DNA of 64,000 nucleotides from Shewanella oneidensis MR-1 (GCF_000146165.2 NC_004349.1:97614-161613); one strand, 5' to 3'; positions 8,836 through 18,494 are shown, counted from the first letter of the stretch. Numbers and translations are program-made. Notes: a model not told the origin generated them from the sequence alone.

Positions 8836-10037
8836 TGAATTAGTCTCGACTTGATCTGACACATCGCCTTGAAAAGGTGAGAGTTACCAGTTTTGATTGT
8901 GGGTGTCGAATCCTTAATCAAAACCAAGGAGGTAACTCTCATGCTCCATAGTAACAATCCAATCATCAAACACAAAACAGGTTTACTCAATCTGGCAGAG
9001 GAACTGAGCAACGTCTCCAGAGCCTGCAAAGTCATGGGTGTGTCTCGTGATACGTTTTATCGTTACCGCGAGTTAGTGGACGATGGCGGTGTTGATGCAC
9101 TGATCGAAAAAAGTCGTAGAAGTCCAAATCTCAAGAACCGTGTCGAAGAAGCTGTTGAACAGGCAGTGATGGAGTATGCGATTGAATTTCCCGCCCATGG
9201 CCAACACAGAACCAGCAATGAACTGCGCAAAAAAGGCGTGTTTGTTTCTGGCAGTGGTGTCCGCTCAATCTGGTTGCGACATGATTTAGAGAACTTTAAG
9301 AAGCGACTGAAAGCCTTGGAAGCCAAAGTAGCTCGCGATGGCATTCAACTTACTGATGAACAGATTGCGGCACTTGAGCGCAAAAAACACGACGATGAAG
9401 CCTGTGGTGAGATTGAAACCGCGCACCCAGGCTACCTTGGGTCGCAAGACACGTTTTATGTCGGAAACCTCAAGGGCGTTGGTCGTATCTATCAGCAAAC
9501 CTATGTCGATACGTACTGCAAAGTCGCTCATTGCAAGCTCTATACTACGAAAACACCTATCACTGCAGCGGACTTATTGAACGACAAAGTATTGCCGTTT
9601 TACGAGTCACAGCAGTTGCCGGTGCTGCGTATTTTAACTGACCGTGGCACAGAGTATTGCGGCAAGGTCGAGCACCATGATTACCAGCTATATCTGGCGA
9701 TTAATGATATCGACCACACGAAAACCAAAGCGATGTCGCCGCAAACGAATGGGATCTGCGAGCGGTTTCATAAGACGATCCTGAACGAGTTTTATCAGGT
9801 GACCTTCCGCAAAAAGCTGTACCAAACGCTGGAGGAGCTGCAAAAAGATCTGGACGAGTGGCTGTCTTACTACAACAATGAACGCACTCATCAAGGCAAA
9901 ATGTGCAACGGCAGAACGCCAGTTGAAACATTGATTGATGGGAAACGGGTTTGGGCGGAAAAGAATCTGACTCGAATCTAATCTGACAGACACCAGCATA
10001 AAACTGGTAACTGTCAGATCAAGTCTGAGCTAGTACA
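8836..10037 (+). mobile_element. IS481-family element, copy A (1202 bp)
   Basis: The ends are imperfect inverted repeats, TGAATTAGTCTCGACTTGAT at the left and TGTACTAGCTCAGACTTGAT read inward at the right. It is flanked by the 7-bp target duplication CATAATA (8829-8835 and 10038-10044). Two further copies, apparently identical, lie at 33166 and 40621 (inverted). Confidence 0.93.
8941..9981 (+). CDS. IS481-family transposase
   Basis: The start at 8941 has a strong site (AAGGAGG) and begins MLHSNNPIIKHKTGLLNLAE; the frame extends upstream without a signal. The 346-residue protein has an N-terminal helix-turn-helix (SRACKVMGVSRDTFYRYREL), and an rve-type DDE core: D in YVDTYCKVAHCKLY, D in ILTDRGTEYCG and E in NGICERFHKTILNEFYQ. 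All catalytic positions look intact, so this copy could be active. Confidence 0.93.
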   Translation: MLHSNNPIIKHKTGLLNLAEELSNVSRACKVMGVSRDTFYRYRELVDDGGVDALIEKSRRSPNLKNRVEEAVEQAVMEYAIEFPAHGQHRTSNELRKKGVFVSGSGVRSIWLRHDLENFKKRLKALEAKVARDGIQLTDEQIAALERKKHDDEACGEIETAHPGYLGSQDTFYVGNLKGVGRIYQQTYVDTYCKVAHCKLYTTKTPITAADLLNDKVLPFYESQQLPVLRILTDRGTEYCGKVEHHDYQLYLAINDIDHTKTKAMSPQTNGICERFHKTILNEFYQVTFRKKLYQTLEELQKDLDEWLSYYNNERTHQGKMCNGRTPVETLIDGKRVWAEKNLTRI

Positions 10038-10221
10038 CATAATACTATTACGTTAGCCCAATGGAGGGCTACTCAGTCAAAGACCTATTTATCCGGACTT
10101 AAACAAACGATTCAGCTGCTGGCTGAAACACCCACCCTTGGGAAAAATAGACCCAAGGTACGTATGAATGTGTTTAGTTTTCCTTATTCACGTCACGTCA
10201 TCTATTACATCCAACATGAAC
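10038..10221 (+). pseudogene. ParE-type toxin, internal remnant
   Basis: The open frame reads TLAQWRATQSKTYLSGLKQT, IQLLAETPTLGKNRPKVRM and NVFSFPYSRHVIYYIQHE. This matches the ParE/RelE family layout (LA..P.LG..R......F....H.I.Y). The 5' end is cut by the IS481 copy and the 3' end by the IS5-type element at 10222. Beyond that element a VHQ-like reading suggests the original end. No ParD partner is visible. It cannot be functional. Confidence 0.7.
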
Positions 10222-11279
10222 GGCTTTGTTTCCTAAATCGAGTCAGCGAACAACACTCTCATCATTGTTCAAATATCAAGCTACATAGTGGGTTTCAGGC
10301 ATACTTAGCCCAGTCAGCTTGTTCAAAGCCCTAATCATCGCGTAAGTTTCTCCCACCTGAGCGTTATAATTCCGCATGCTCAACGTGCCTCCTAGCAGTT
10401 GTTTTATCCTGTACATAGCGGTTTCTGAGATTGAGCGGCGATGATAACCATACCGTTTTTTCCATTGCTTATTTGAGCCATGAAGCTGTTGCCAACTGAC
10501 GGCTAAGTTTCGTGGATGCCCTTTTTCCCATAGCGCAGCACCTTCCCTAGGTGGGATCAGTACTAAAGCGCGTTTTCGACGAACGGCTTCGTGACAGGCT
10601 TTCGTGTCGTAAGCACCATCACCCGAGATATTGCGGATTTTTCGATGGGTTTGCTGAAGTAAATTGGGCATCACTTCAGCGTCTGTGACACCTGATAAAC
10701 TGAGTTCTGCGGCAATAATTTCATGGCTATGTGTATCTACGGCAATATGCAGTTTACGCCACACTCTGCGCTTTCCATCTGTGCCATGTTTCTTCACTTT
10801 CCACTCACCTTCGCCATAGACCTTCAAGCCTGTCGAGTCGATAGCTAAGTGCTCAATGGCGCCGCGAGTCTTGGTTTTAAAAGCAATATTGACCGTTTTC
10901 GCGCGTTTACTGATACAGGTGTAATGCGGGCAAGATAATGGGATGTCACCCAGTTTAAACACCGAATTGATAAAGCCCTGTAAGGCTCTCAGTGGCATAG
11001 AGAAAATACGCTTAACCATCAACGCAGTGGTAATGGCTAAGTCGCTAAATAATTGAGGGCGACCTTTCTTGGGCGGCTCGACCTTGGCTTTCCACTTAGC
11101 AATTGCATCCTCATCAATCCAGAAGGTAAGTGAACCGCGGTTGATTAAGGCTTGGTTGTATTGCTTCCAGTTGGTTGTTTTATAGCGAGGCTTTGACACG
11201 GTTGATGGGTAAGTTGATAGGCGATGCCGATCAGATCTGCGGCTACGGTTTTAGTTCAACCTATTTAGGAAACAAAGCC
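10222..11279 (-). mobile_element. IS5-family element (IS903/IS5-like), complete
   Basis: The ends are GGCTTTGTTTCCTAAAT at the left and its complement at the right (ATTTAGGAAACAAAGCC). The length is 1058 bp. The flanks (aacatgaac and atgttcatc) do not form a direct target duplication, which suggests later rearrangement. Relatives are the degenerate copies at 12320-13266 and 13302-13676 and a solo end at 49791-49820. Confidence 0.88.
10276..11199 (-). CDS. IS5-family transposase
   Basis: This is a 307-residue DDE transposase: an N-terminal DUF4096/HTH-like part (TALMVKRIFSMPLRALQGF), D in LAIDSTGLKVYGEGEWK, D in ISGDGAYDTKACHEAV and E in YHRRSISETAMYRIKQL. The YREK-like region is intact. It is full length for the IS5/IS903 group and could be active. 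Confidence 0.92.
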   Translation of the reverse strand: MSKPRYKTTNWKQYNQALINRGSLTFWIDEDAIAKWKAKVEPPKKGRPQLFSDLAITTALMVKRIFSMPLRALQGFINSVFKLGDIPLSCPHYTCISKRAKTVNIAFKTKTRGAIEHLAIDSTGLKVYGEGEWKVKKHGTDGKRRVWRKLHIAVDTHSHEIIAAELSLSGVTDAEVMPNLLQQTHRKIRNISGDGAYDTKACHEAVRRKRALVLIPPREGAALWEKGHPRNLAVSWQQLHGSNKQWKKRYGYHRRSISETAMYRIKQLLGGTLSMRNYNAQVGETYAMIRALNKLTGLSMPETHYVA

Positions 11280-11494
11280 ATGTTCATCAAGTATCGTTAA
11301 AAATTAAATTTATATTTTTAATAAAAATAAATAATTTAAAAATTGTTTTTATGTAAACATCTTCGTGTAATAATTTGTTAATTAACTGACTAAACGGATG
11401 CTTGTTTCGCGCCAATATAACCGAGTGTCACTTTCGTGTTTACAACGACTTAATATTAATATCTTTTTAATAAAAGTTATAAGAGGACAAACAA

Positions 11495-11884
11495 ATGTAC
11501 AAATTTATTATTACCATTTTCGTAATGGCATTGTCATCAACAGCTATGGCTGACCAAGCTGGTTTTCAGTTTACTACGGGAGAACCTAAAACACAGGGCG
11601 GCTTCCAAGGTCCAAATGTCAAACAGGTGATTCGCAGTGTTGTGAGCGCGAACAATGCAAGTGATGACGATAAAGTTGAGTTAACAGGATATATTGTTTC
11701 TTCAATTGGAGACGATGATTATATATTCCGTGATGCCACAGGTGATATTAAGGCTAATATTGATGATGATTTATGGCATGGTTACACTGTAACGCCTGAT
11801 ACTAAGGTCATTATTCGTGGTGAAGTAGATAAAGATTGGTCTAAAGTGACTGTAGATGTAGAAAATATTCAAATTATACAGTAA
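11495..11884 (+). CDS. YgiW/YdeI-family OB-fold (BOF) periplasmic protein
   Basis: The 129-residue product has a signal peptide (MYKFIITIFVMALSSTAMA), then the short OB-fold typical of the BOF family: VELTGYIVSSIGDDDYIFRD, ATGDIKANID and VIIRGEVDKDW. Family members (YgiW, YdeI, VisP) are periplasmic proteins linked to stress resistance and cation binding. A ribosome-binding site AAGAGGAC lies 9 bp upstream. It is the only intact non-transposon gene between 7.2 and 16.7 kb. The upstream 200 bp are strongly AT-rich and probably hold its promoter. Confidence 0.88.
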   Translation: MYKFIITIFVMALSSTAMADQAGFQFTTGEPKTQGGFQGPNVKQVIRSVVSANNASDDDKVELTGYIVSSIGDDDYIFRDATGDIKANIDDDLWHGYTVTPDTKVIIRGEVDKDWSKVTVDVENIQIIQ

Positions 11885-12179
11885 ATCATCAATGTATTTG
11901 TTGCGAGTTTGTAAAATTAGCTATTAAAACATAGTAGATAATTGCAATCGAGAAGCTGTGAGGTGTTGATACCTAAATGGATTAACCCTTTGCCTCCACT
12001 GGGACAGTTATCAGATGGTCAAATCTAAGTAACTTGAATTCGGGATAAAAAACTTTGAACTAATGGCCCTCCGGTATGTTTAGATCTTTCGACCAAGAAA
12101 AATCCCGTCACACCGGAGAGCCTGTGCATAAATTAGTAAGAGTGATTTGCGATGTCCATGATTTTTGGCTGTTTTCCTT

Positions 12180-12284
12180 CCTGACGGTATTGCGTGAAAT
12201 ATCTAATTGTTTGGCTATTGCCCGCTGCGGAAGGCTTTGCTTATGCAAAATTTGAATTTTCATAAGTTCTTCTTTTGTGATCAA
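12180..12284 (-). pseudogene. IS21-type IstA, N-terminal remnant
   Basis: From the TTG at 12284 the minus strand reads ITKEELMKIQILHKQSLPQR then AIAKQLDISRNTVRK, the N-terminal helix-turn-helix of IstA-like transposases. Homology ends at about 12180. Nearby, an imperfect inverted repeat (CTCCGGT near 12070 and ACCGGAG near 12112) may be the footprint of a deletion. Confidence 0.6.
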
Positions 12285-12319
12285 CGTGCCTACGAAAAGG
12301 CACCATAGTGAAAACAAGT

Positions 12320-13266
12320 GGCGTTGTTGCCTAAATCCATCTTAGGTAAGCCTTTTGCTAACAGGGTTCCTGGTATTAATTAACCCTCTGGCGAATAGGC
12401 ATATCTAGTCCTATGATTTTGTTCATCACTTTCAATCAGCCAATGCCTCGCCGACTTGGCCGTTGTAGTCGCGCAGGCTCAACTTCTTGCTAATCAACCG
12501 CTTGTAACGATACATAGCTGTTTCTGACAGGGAGCGCTGGTGATAGTCATTCTCTTGCTTCCATCGTTTGAGTTCATTACTTTTCAACGCGCTGACGGCC
12601 TCGTTTCTGGGGTGACCATCTTCCCAATAACCCGCATTTTTTCGCAACGGTATCGAAGGTTTACTCCCTCTGCGTTGCAGCAACTTATGACAGTTTTTGG
12701 TGTCATAAGCGCCATCGGCTAACACTTGTTTTATCTTGCGCCTAATAACGTTGGTAGAACCTCACTGTCTGCCACACTCTCTAAACAGACTTCGGCTGTG
12801 ATGACTTCATGTGTGGCCGCATCTGTCGCAAGATGTAATTTACGCCAAGAGCGACGTTTTTCCTTACCATGTTTACGCATTTTCCATTCACTCAGCCCTG
12901 TGACATCGACAACCAAGTGAAGTTAATTGCACATTAATCAAACCAAACAAGGAGTTGATAAAATTTTCTAGAGCTCGTCAGGGGAGATTAAACAAACCTT
13001 TGAGCATCAAGGCAGTTTCTATCGTGGTGTCGCTGTACTGAAATCCCCGACCTTGACCACCATGATGTTCAGTGCTACACCAGAGGTTGATTGCCTGCTC
13101 GTCTATCCAAAAAGCCAGTGAACCTCAGTTAGTCAACGCCTTGCTATATTCCGGCCAATTGGTGATGCGGTGCTTGGATTTGCCCATCTGATGCGGTTCC
13201 TGTGTGGTATTCACAGGATCTAATCGCATCTCAGGCGAAAGGTTCATTCATTTAGGCAACAACGCC
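12320..13266 (-). mobile_element. Degenerate IS5-family element with intact ends and 9-bp duplication
   Basis: The terminal repeats are GGCGTTGTTGCCTAAAT and its complement. It is flanked by a perfect 9-bp duplication AAAACAAGT (12311-12319 and 13267-13275). The transposase is broken into pieces: 12432-12725 (MLADGAYDTKNCHKLL to LRDYNGQVGEAL) and 12731-12916 (VDVTGLSEWKMRKHGKEK), plus an eroded N-terminus to about 13190. The preserved duplication with a decayed gene indicates an old insertion that has stayed in place. Confidence 0.88.
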
Positions 13267-13301
13267 AAAACAAGTGGATCAGTTTGCATTGTTGGTAACT
13301 G

Positions 13302-13676
13302 TTTGTGCACGTTTTCTTATACAAGTGTAATGCGGTCATTAAAGCAGAATATCACTCAGTTTAAACACTGAGTTGATAAAGCCTTGCAGGGTTCGTAGTG
13401 GCATAGAGAAAACACGTTTAACCATCAGCGCAGTGATAATGGCTAAGTCACTAAACACGCGAGGGCGGTCTTTCTCTGGTTGCTCGACCTTGGCTTTCCA
13501 CTTGGCGATAGCGTCCCTCATCAATCCAGAAGGTCAGTGAACCGCGGTTGATTAAGGCTTGGTTGTATTGCTTCCAGTTGGTTGTTTTATAACGAGGCTT
13601 TGACACGGTTGATGGGTTAGTTGATAGGTGATGCCGATCAGATCTGAGGCTACGGTTTTAGTTCAACCGATTTAGG
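13302..13676 (-). mobile_element. Degenerate 5' part of the 10222-type IS5 element
   Basis: The minus strand resembles the transposase at 10276-11199 (DAIAKWKAKVEQPEKDRPRV then MPLRTLQGFINSVFKLSDI) with a frameshift ahead of it. The right side has the same outer sequence (GTTCAACCGATTTAGGAAAC) but is cut before the last bases by the IS110 element. The C-terminal half is missing. Confidence 0.8.
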
Positions 13677-15020
13677 AAACATATATGGACGCACCTCATG
13701 ATGCTATAGCCAATTAAAGGGGACAGTCGCTAACATATATCCGACGTCATCTCTGGCCACTAAATGGCCTGCGCCATGATGTAATACGCACCTTACTGTC
13801 TATTGAAAGCCCCGGTCTGTATGACCTGTTTCCTAATCAGAGTGCAGTAAGGATGGCTCACCGTTTCTTCATCAGTAATTGCAAACTCAGTTGCCATTCA
13901 AAATCATAATTCCCCAGTTATACAGCCTTAAAAGCCTTATGGATATCGCAACTGCTATCTGTCGCTAAAACCCGCCAAGCTATCCTACCAAGCTTGTTTG
14001 CCATTGCGACTATGGCTTTTGCTCTACCACGTCTTCCAATGATACTTCTTAGCCAATCGCCCATGGCATCGGTTCTGTTTATCCCGTACCGCATAACCGC
14101 CCGTGCACCATGGATTAGTAAGGTTCTTAAATCACGATTACCGCTCTTTGATAAAGAACCGAGAGAACTTTTCCCGGCAGAGCTATGTTGTTTAGGGACT
14201 AAATCCACACCAAGCTGAAAACTGCCGCCCATTTTGAAATTGGTTCCCGGTACCAACCTCACTGAGCAGTGCGGCTGTTAAAATAGGAGCAAAACTAGGA
14301 ATACTCTTGATGGCATCATATCGAGGGTGCTGTTGTCCAAGCATCGTGATTTTACAGGTGAGCTCATCAATCCTTTCACCGATACCTATAAGGTCGCTAT
14401 ACAACGTGTGCAGTCCCCCCTCATTACATGAGATAGTTCATTCTCTGCGTCTTCGATTATCAGAGGTAAATAACTGTTCAGAGCCTTCATTGATAACGGA
14501 AATATAATGCCATATTCGGCAGATAAGCCTCTAATTTGATTAGCAAGTGCAGTTCGTTGTTCAACTAAACGTGCTCGAACACCTCGGAGAGATTTGAGAT
14601 CTTGCTGCTCTACCGATTTAACGGGTACAAAGTGAATGTCTGGGCGAGAAAATGCCTCACATATTGCCCTCGCATCGTTGGCATCATTCTTTTACCTTCC
14701 TACGAATGGTTTAACATGTTGTGCGGGGATGAGGGCAACCTTAAACCCCTGTTATTGGAAGATTCTTCCCCTGTGATGCGATGTAGCACAACTCCATGGC
14801 TATAGTCGTGTTTTCAGGCAATTGACGGATAGTATCGAGTAGAGAACCTCGATTTACTTTCCGATTGGGTAAAATCGACCCAGAGATACTCAATACGCAT
14901 ACTTGAAAAGAATTTTTGGCTAAATCAATACCAACAACCTTGATAGATATGTTACTAACTCCTGCTCTGACTTGTACCTAAAGTTTGGTACAGCGACGCT
15001 AGAAAGGAGGTGCGTCCATC
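13677..15020 (-). mobile_element. IS110/IS1111-family element, decayed
   Basis: The ends carry the inverted decamer GGACGCACCT (13687-13696) and AGGTGCGTCC (15008-15017). The transposase is split: the C-terminal Tnp_20 part is in 13918-14262 (SLSKSGNRDLRTLLIHGARA) and in another frame at 14192-14404 (SIPSFAPILTAALLSEVGTG), and the N-terminal DEDD part (VGIDLAKNSFQVC..., AMELCYIASQG) is readable with stops up to about 14960. At least two frameshifts make it inactive. Confidence 0.85.
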
Positions 15021-15217
15021 ACATCAAAGCCTCGGTTATCTGACTCATCCTGACAACATCACACGGCGGTAGTCTCTGACGCGGGCTTTCGTAACCTTTT
15101 GTTTCGAAAGTCGAGTATCTCGGTAGGTGCTAGCGCGGAAGGTGTCTACATTGAAATTATTTTTTATTATTAAAAAAATATAAATTTTATTTTGAAGTAA
15201 GATTTTATCTTAAGTGC

Positions 15218-15402
15218 AGGGACTACAGGGACTACAGGGACTCAGGGACTCAGGGACTCAGGGACTCAGGGACTCAGGGACTCAGGGACTCAGGGACTCA
15301 GGGACTCAGGGACTCAGGGACTACAGGGACTACAGGGACTACAGGGACTACAGGGACTACAGGGACTACAGGGACTACAGGGACTACAGGGACTACAGGG
15401 AC
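15218..15402. repeat. 8/9-bp minisatellite
   Basis: There are two units of the 9-mer AGGGACTAC, exactly ten units of the 8-mer AGGGACTC (15236-15315), then nine units of the 9-mer (15316-15396) and a partial unit. Direct counting shows perfect units. The 72-codon frame running through it is a by-product of the repeat. It lies between the IS110 and IS3 elements, after an AT-rich stretch (15140-15210). Confidence 0.97.
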
Positions 15403-15450
15403 ACACAAGTGCGCAAGGATGCGCAAGTTTAGTGGGATAGAGTGAAAATA

Positions 15451-16676
15451 TGAATAGCCACTGATTTCCTAGACACCTTTTAGTTAGATAAACTAGCTAA
15501 AAAAGAGGTGTCCATGAGTCATAAACGTTACCCCGAACAATTCAAAATCGAAGCAGTAAAGCAAGTCACTGTTGGCGGTCATTCTGTTGCTGACGTTGCT
15601 CAGCGTTTAGGTACCACCACACAGTCTTTACGCCTGTATTAAGCGCTATGGTCCTGACTCCGAGGAACACCTTCAGAAGTCTGCGGAGTCCGCCGAAATT
15701 CGACGATTACAAAAAGAGCTTAAGCGTGTTACTGAAGAAAGTGACCTGTTAAAAAAACGCGGCGTACTTCGCAAGCCACCCCGAGTAAGATACGCCTTTA
15801 TCCAAGAGCATCATCACAGCCACTCTGTGCGACAGTTGTGTCAGCTGTTTGATGTTCATCCGAGCGGGTATTACGCGTGGAGGAGCTGCGCAAAGTCGAA
15901 GCGACAATGTGACAATGAACGACTTATAGGCCAACTCAAACAATGTTGGCTTGAGTCTGGTGGTGTCTATGGATACCGCAAACTCCATCGAGATCTGCGT
16001 GATCTTGGCGAGCAATGCGGTATTAATCGTGTACATCGCCTGATGCAGCGAGCAGGACAGCGAGCACAAGTTGGCTATCGCAAGCCTAGAACTCGTAGTG
16101 GTGAGCAGCATGTTGTAACGCAAAATCGCTTAGAACGGCAATTCAACCCCTTAGCGCCGAACAAAGCGTGGGTGACGGATATTACGTACATCAAAACGCA
16201 TGAAGGTTGGCTCTATCTTGGTGCTGTAATGGACTTGTTCTCACGTCGAATTATTGGTTGGTCAATGGGCAGTCGTATCACCAAAGAGCTTGCGTTAGAT
16301 GCTTTATTAATGGCGGTATGGAGTCGTAAACCTGCTGGCAAAGTGTTGGTTCATTCAGCTCAAGGAAGCCAATACACGAGCCATGATTGGAGTGAGTTTC
16401 TAAGCGCTCATGGTTTGGAAGGTAGCATGAGCCGTCGAGGAAACTGCCACGATAACGCAGTAGCAGAGAGTTTCTTTCAACTGCTGAAACGTGAACGAAT
16501 TAAGCGAAAAATCTATGCGACCAGGGACGACGCAAAGATGGATGTGTTTAATTATATTGAGATGTTTTACAACCCGAAACGACAGCATAGTTCCAATGAT
16601 GGACTATCACCGTTAGAGTATGAACGTCAGTATTTTAATGAGGTTAAAAGTCGTCTAGTGAAGTAGTGGCTATTCA
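15451..16676 (+). mobile_element. IS3-family element (IS51/IS407-like), inactive
   Basis: The ends are TGAATAGCCACTGATTT at the left and CTGAATAGCCACT read inward at the right. orfA begins at 15514 (MSHKRYPEQFKIEAVKQVT) but a small indel after TTTQSL gives an early stop at about 15640; its true frame continues as KRYGPDSEEH. An A7 run at about 15750 is the likely slippage site. No convincing 3-bp target duplication is seen. Confidence 0.9.
15827..16666 (+). CDS. IS3 orfB transposase with lost catalytic Asp
   Basis: The 279-residue part visible from 15827 has HTH_21 (YGYRKLHRDLRDLGEQCG) and an rve domain. The first Asp is present (WVTDITYIKT) and the Glu is present (DNAVAESFFQLLKRERI). The second motif, normally HSD-GSQYTS, reads VHSAQGSQYTS, so the second catalytic Asp is Ala. 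With the frameshifted orfA, this copy should be unable to transpose on its own. Confidence 0.85.
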   Translation: MRQLCQLFDVHPSGYYAWRSCAKSKRQCDNERLIGQLKQCWLESGGVYGYRKLHRDLRDLGEQCGINRVHRLMQRAGQRAQVGYRKPRTRSGEQHVVTQNRLERQFNPLAPNKAWVTDITYIKTHEGWLYLGAVMDLFSRRIIGWSMGSRITKELALDALLMAVWSRKPAGKVLVHSAQGSQYTSHDWSEFLSAHGLEGSMSRRGNCHDNAVAESFFQLLKRERIKRKIYATRDDAKMDVFNYIEMFYNPKRQHSSNDGLSPLEYERQYFNEVKSRLVK

Positions 16677-16724
16677 GTATTATGTCAAGCTTGAAGCTGA
16701 CAAATAGCTCTGGAGGTTTTCATC

Positions 16725-16814
16725 ATGGAGATTAAAGATTGGTATCAATGTTTTTTAAGTTTTTTGGTCTTATGGATTTCAGTCGCGAGTAAAAAAATTA
16801 AAAAAAACAAGTGA
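16725..16814 (+). CDS. 29-residue predicted membrane peptide
   Basis: A short ORF with a clear ribosome-binding site (TGGAGG, 9 bp upstream) encodes one hydrophobic helix (CFLSFLVLWISVASK) followed by a strongly basic tail (KKIKKNK). Size and layout resemble small type I toxin peptides, but no family is recognised and no antisense RNA is evident. It sits between two IS elements, so it could equally be a chance ORF. Confidence 0.4.
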   Translation: MEIKDWYQCFLSFLVLWISVASKKIKKNK

Positions 16815-16845
16815 TTAGGTGATGGGAGTAATTCTCTGTATGTGG

Positions 16846-18138
16846 GAGGGCGTTCAAAATTCTGTGTCAGGCTAATTTTTAAATTTCTAGCACGCTATCT
16901 AAACGTCCTTCAAAATAAATCGCTAACTGAGATAAACAAAGGCTCCAATTGTGGATTGGCATAGTCCATTTATCTGAGGCGTTTAATATGCCTGCGTAAA
17001 GTAGCTTCAACAAGCTATTTTCATTAGGAAATGCACCTTTGGTTTTGGTGAGCTTTCTAAATTGGCGATGTACAGCCTCAACCGCATTGGTCGTGTAAAT
17101 CACTTTCCTGATATGTTCTGGGTACTTAAAATAATGGGACAAATTATGCCATTTGCGACGCCAAGAGTTGATTACCAACGGATAAGCATCACCCCATTTG
17201 GCCTCCAGTTCATCCAATGCCATCTCTGCGGCTTCTTTACTCACGGCTCGATACACAGGCTTTAAATCAGCCATAAACGCTTTCTGATTTTTTGAGGCGA
17301 CATACTTCATTGAGTTGCGGATCTGATGGATAACGCATAGCTGTGTTTCCGTATGAGGAAAGATACTGGCTATGGCCTCAGGGAAACCGGTCAAGCCGTC
17401 AACACAGGCGATAAGAATATCTTTTACACCACGATGATTAAGATCGGTCAGTACGGATAGCCAGTAATTAGCGCCTTCATTTTCGGATAAGTGAAGCCCT
17501 AAAATGTCCTTTTTTCCTTCCATATTAAGCGCTAACAATGTGTAAACGGCTTTACTGACGTAGCGCCCATCCTCTTTGACTTTATAATGTATCGCATCAA
17601 GCCACACGATAGGATAATGGCTATCTAATGGGCGCTGCTGCCACGCTTTAAGTTCTGGGATGAGTTTGTCAGTGATAGCACTGACTGTTGCGTTAGACAC
17701 ATTGAGCCCATACATATCTTCAACATGTTGATTAATATCGCGATAGCTCATACCTATACTGAACATCGATAACACTTTACGTTCGATTTCATCGGTTAGT
17801 GTAGTTTGATTTTTCTTAATCAACTGAGGCTCAAAGGTGCCATTGCGGTCTCTAGGAGCGTCTAACTCAAAGTTACCGGACGGATGCTTAATGGTCTTAG
17901 GGGTTTTGCCATTTTTACGATTAGGCTGAGGATCATGCGCTAAATGCTGCTCAAGCTCAGCCTGGAGAGCGGCTTCAGTGAGTTGCTTGATCAGTGGGCC
18001 AAGAATGCTGTCTTTACCTGTGAGGCTTTTACCTGATTGCAGATCTTTAAGGGCTTGTTCGAAGTTAAAAGGTTGGGTCATGTGTCATTCCTGTTTTTGA
18101 ATATTTTACTGAAATGACACAGAATTATGAACACTACC
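16846..18138 (-). mobile_element. IS256-family element, copy 1 (1293 bp)
   Basis: The ends are GAGGGCGTTCAAAATTCTGT at the left and GGTAGTGTTCATAATTCTGT read inward at the right. The 8-bp target duplication GTATGTGG is perfect (16838-16845 and 18139-18146). A nearly identical copy lies at 34660-35952. Confidence 0.95.
16879..18081 (-). CDS. IS256-family transposase
   Basis: The 400-residue mutator-type transposase has the first catalytic Asp in PIVWLDAIHYKVKEDGRYV, the second in LIACVDGLTGFPEAIASIF and the Glu in YTTNAVEAVHRQFRKLTK. It is full length. It differs from the copy at 34717 only in a few residues (EGKKDILG against KGKKEILG; NHRGV against NNRGV). Confidence 0.94.
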   Translation of the reverse strand: MTQPFNFEQALKDLQSGKSLTGKDSILGPLIKQLTEAALQAELEQHLAHDPQPNRKNGKTPKTIKHPSGNFELDAPRDRNGTFEPQLIKKNQTTLTDEIERKVLSMFSIGMSYRDINQHVEDMYGLNVSNATVSAITDKLIPELKAWQQRPLDSHYPIVWLDAIHYKVKEDGRYVSKAVYTLLALNMEGKKDILGLHLSENEGANYWLSVLTDLNHRGVKDILIACVDGLTGFPEAIASIFPHTETQLCVIHQIRNSMKYVASKNQKAFMADLKPVYRAVSKEAAEMALDELEAKWGDAYPLVINSWRRKWHNLSHYFKYPEHIRKVIYTTNAVEAVHRQFRKLTKTKGAFPNENSLLKLLYAGILNASDKWTMPIHNWSLCLSQLAIYFEGRLDSVLEI

Positions 18139-18146
18139 GTATGTGG

Positions 18147-18494
18147 CCTTATTACGACGGATACCTGTGGGCAGTCTATTACTGGGTAAACCATTTCAAG
18201 TGTTTGGTTATCAAGTGTAACTGATCCCTGCTCGACCAAAACCGTTTGCTAAAGCTGATTTACGCGGGTATGTTAAAGACCAGTTGAGCACTGGACTCAC
18301 TAAAAATTTGGCGCTATCACAACTCTTAATCCATTTTTAATGGCTGCTTATAATACACTGTTAACCAGTGAAATTAACTTGAGGAAGAAGCTGTTTAAAA
18401 TATGTGATTATCTGATATGAATTGTCAAATTATATTTATCAGAGTTAGCTATTATGGGCTGCGTTCAGCAAGGTTCTAACTGCCATCTTACATA
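18147..18494. other. Stretch without a confident gene
   Basis: About 350 bp between the IS256 copy and the ToxS-like gene. A plus-strand frame around 18225-18340 (PARPKPFAKADLRGYVKDQL then TGLTKNLALSQLL) looks coding-like and may be the end of a lost gene, but it has no start and I do not recognise it. No other signal seen. Confidence 0.3.

Noticed and set aside
15218..15402. CRISPR-like array
   Set aside because: Units are 8-9 bp and contiguous with no spacers, and no cas gene is present.
15214..15432. 72-codon open frame across the minisatellite
   Set aside because: It exists only because the 8- and 9-bp units lack stops; composition is a trivial repeat and there is no ribosome-binding site.
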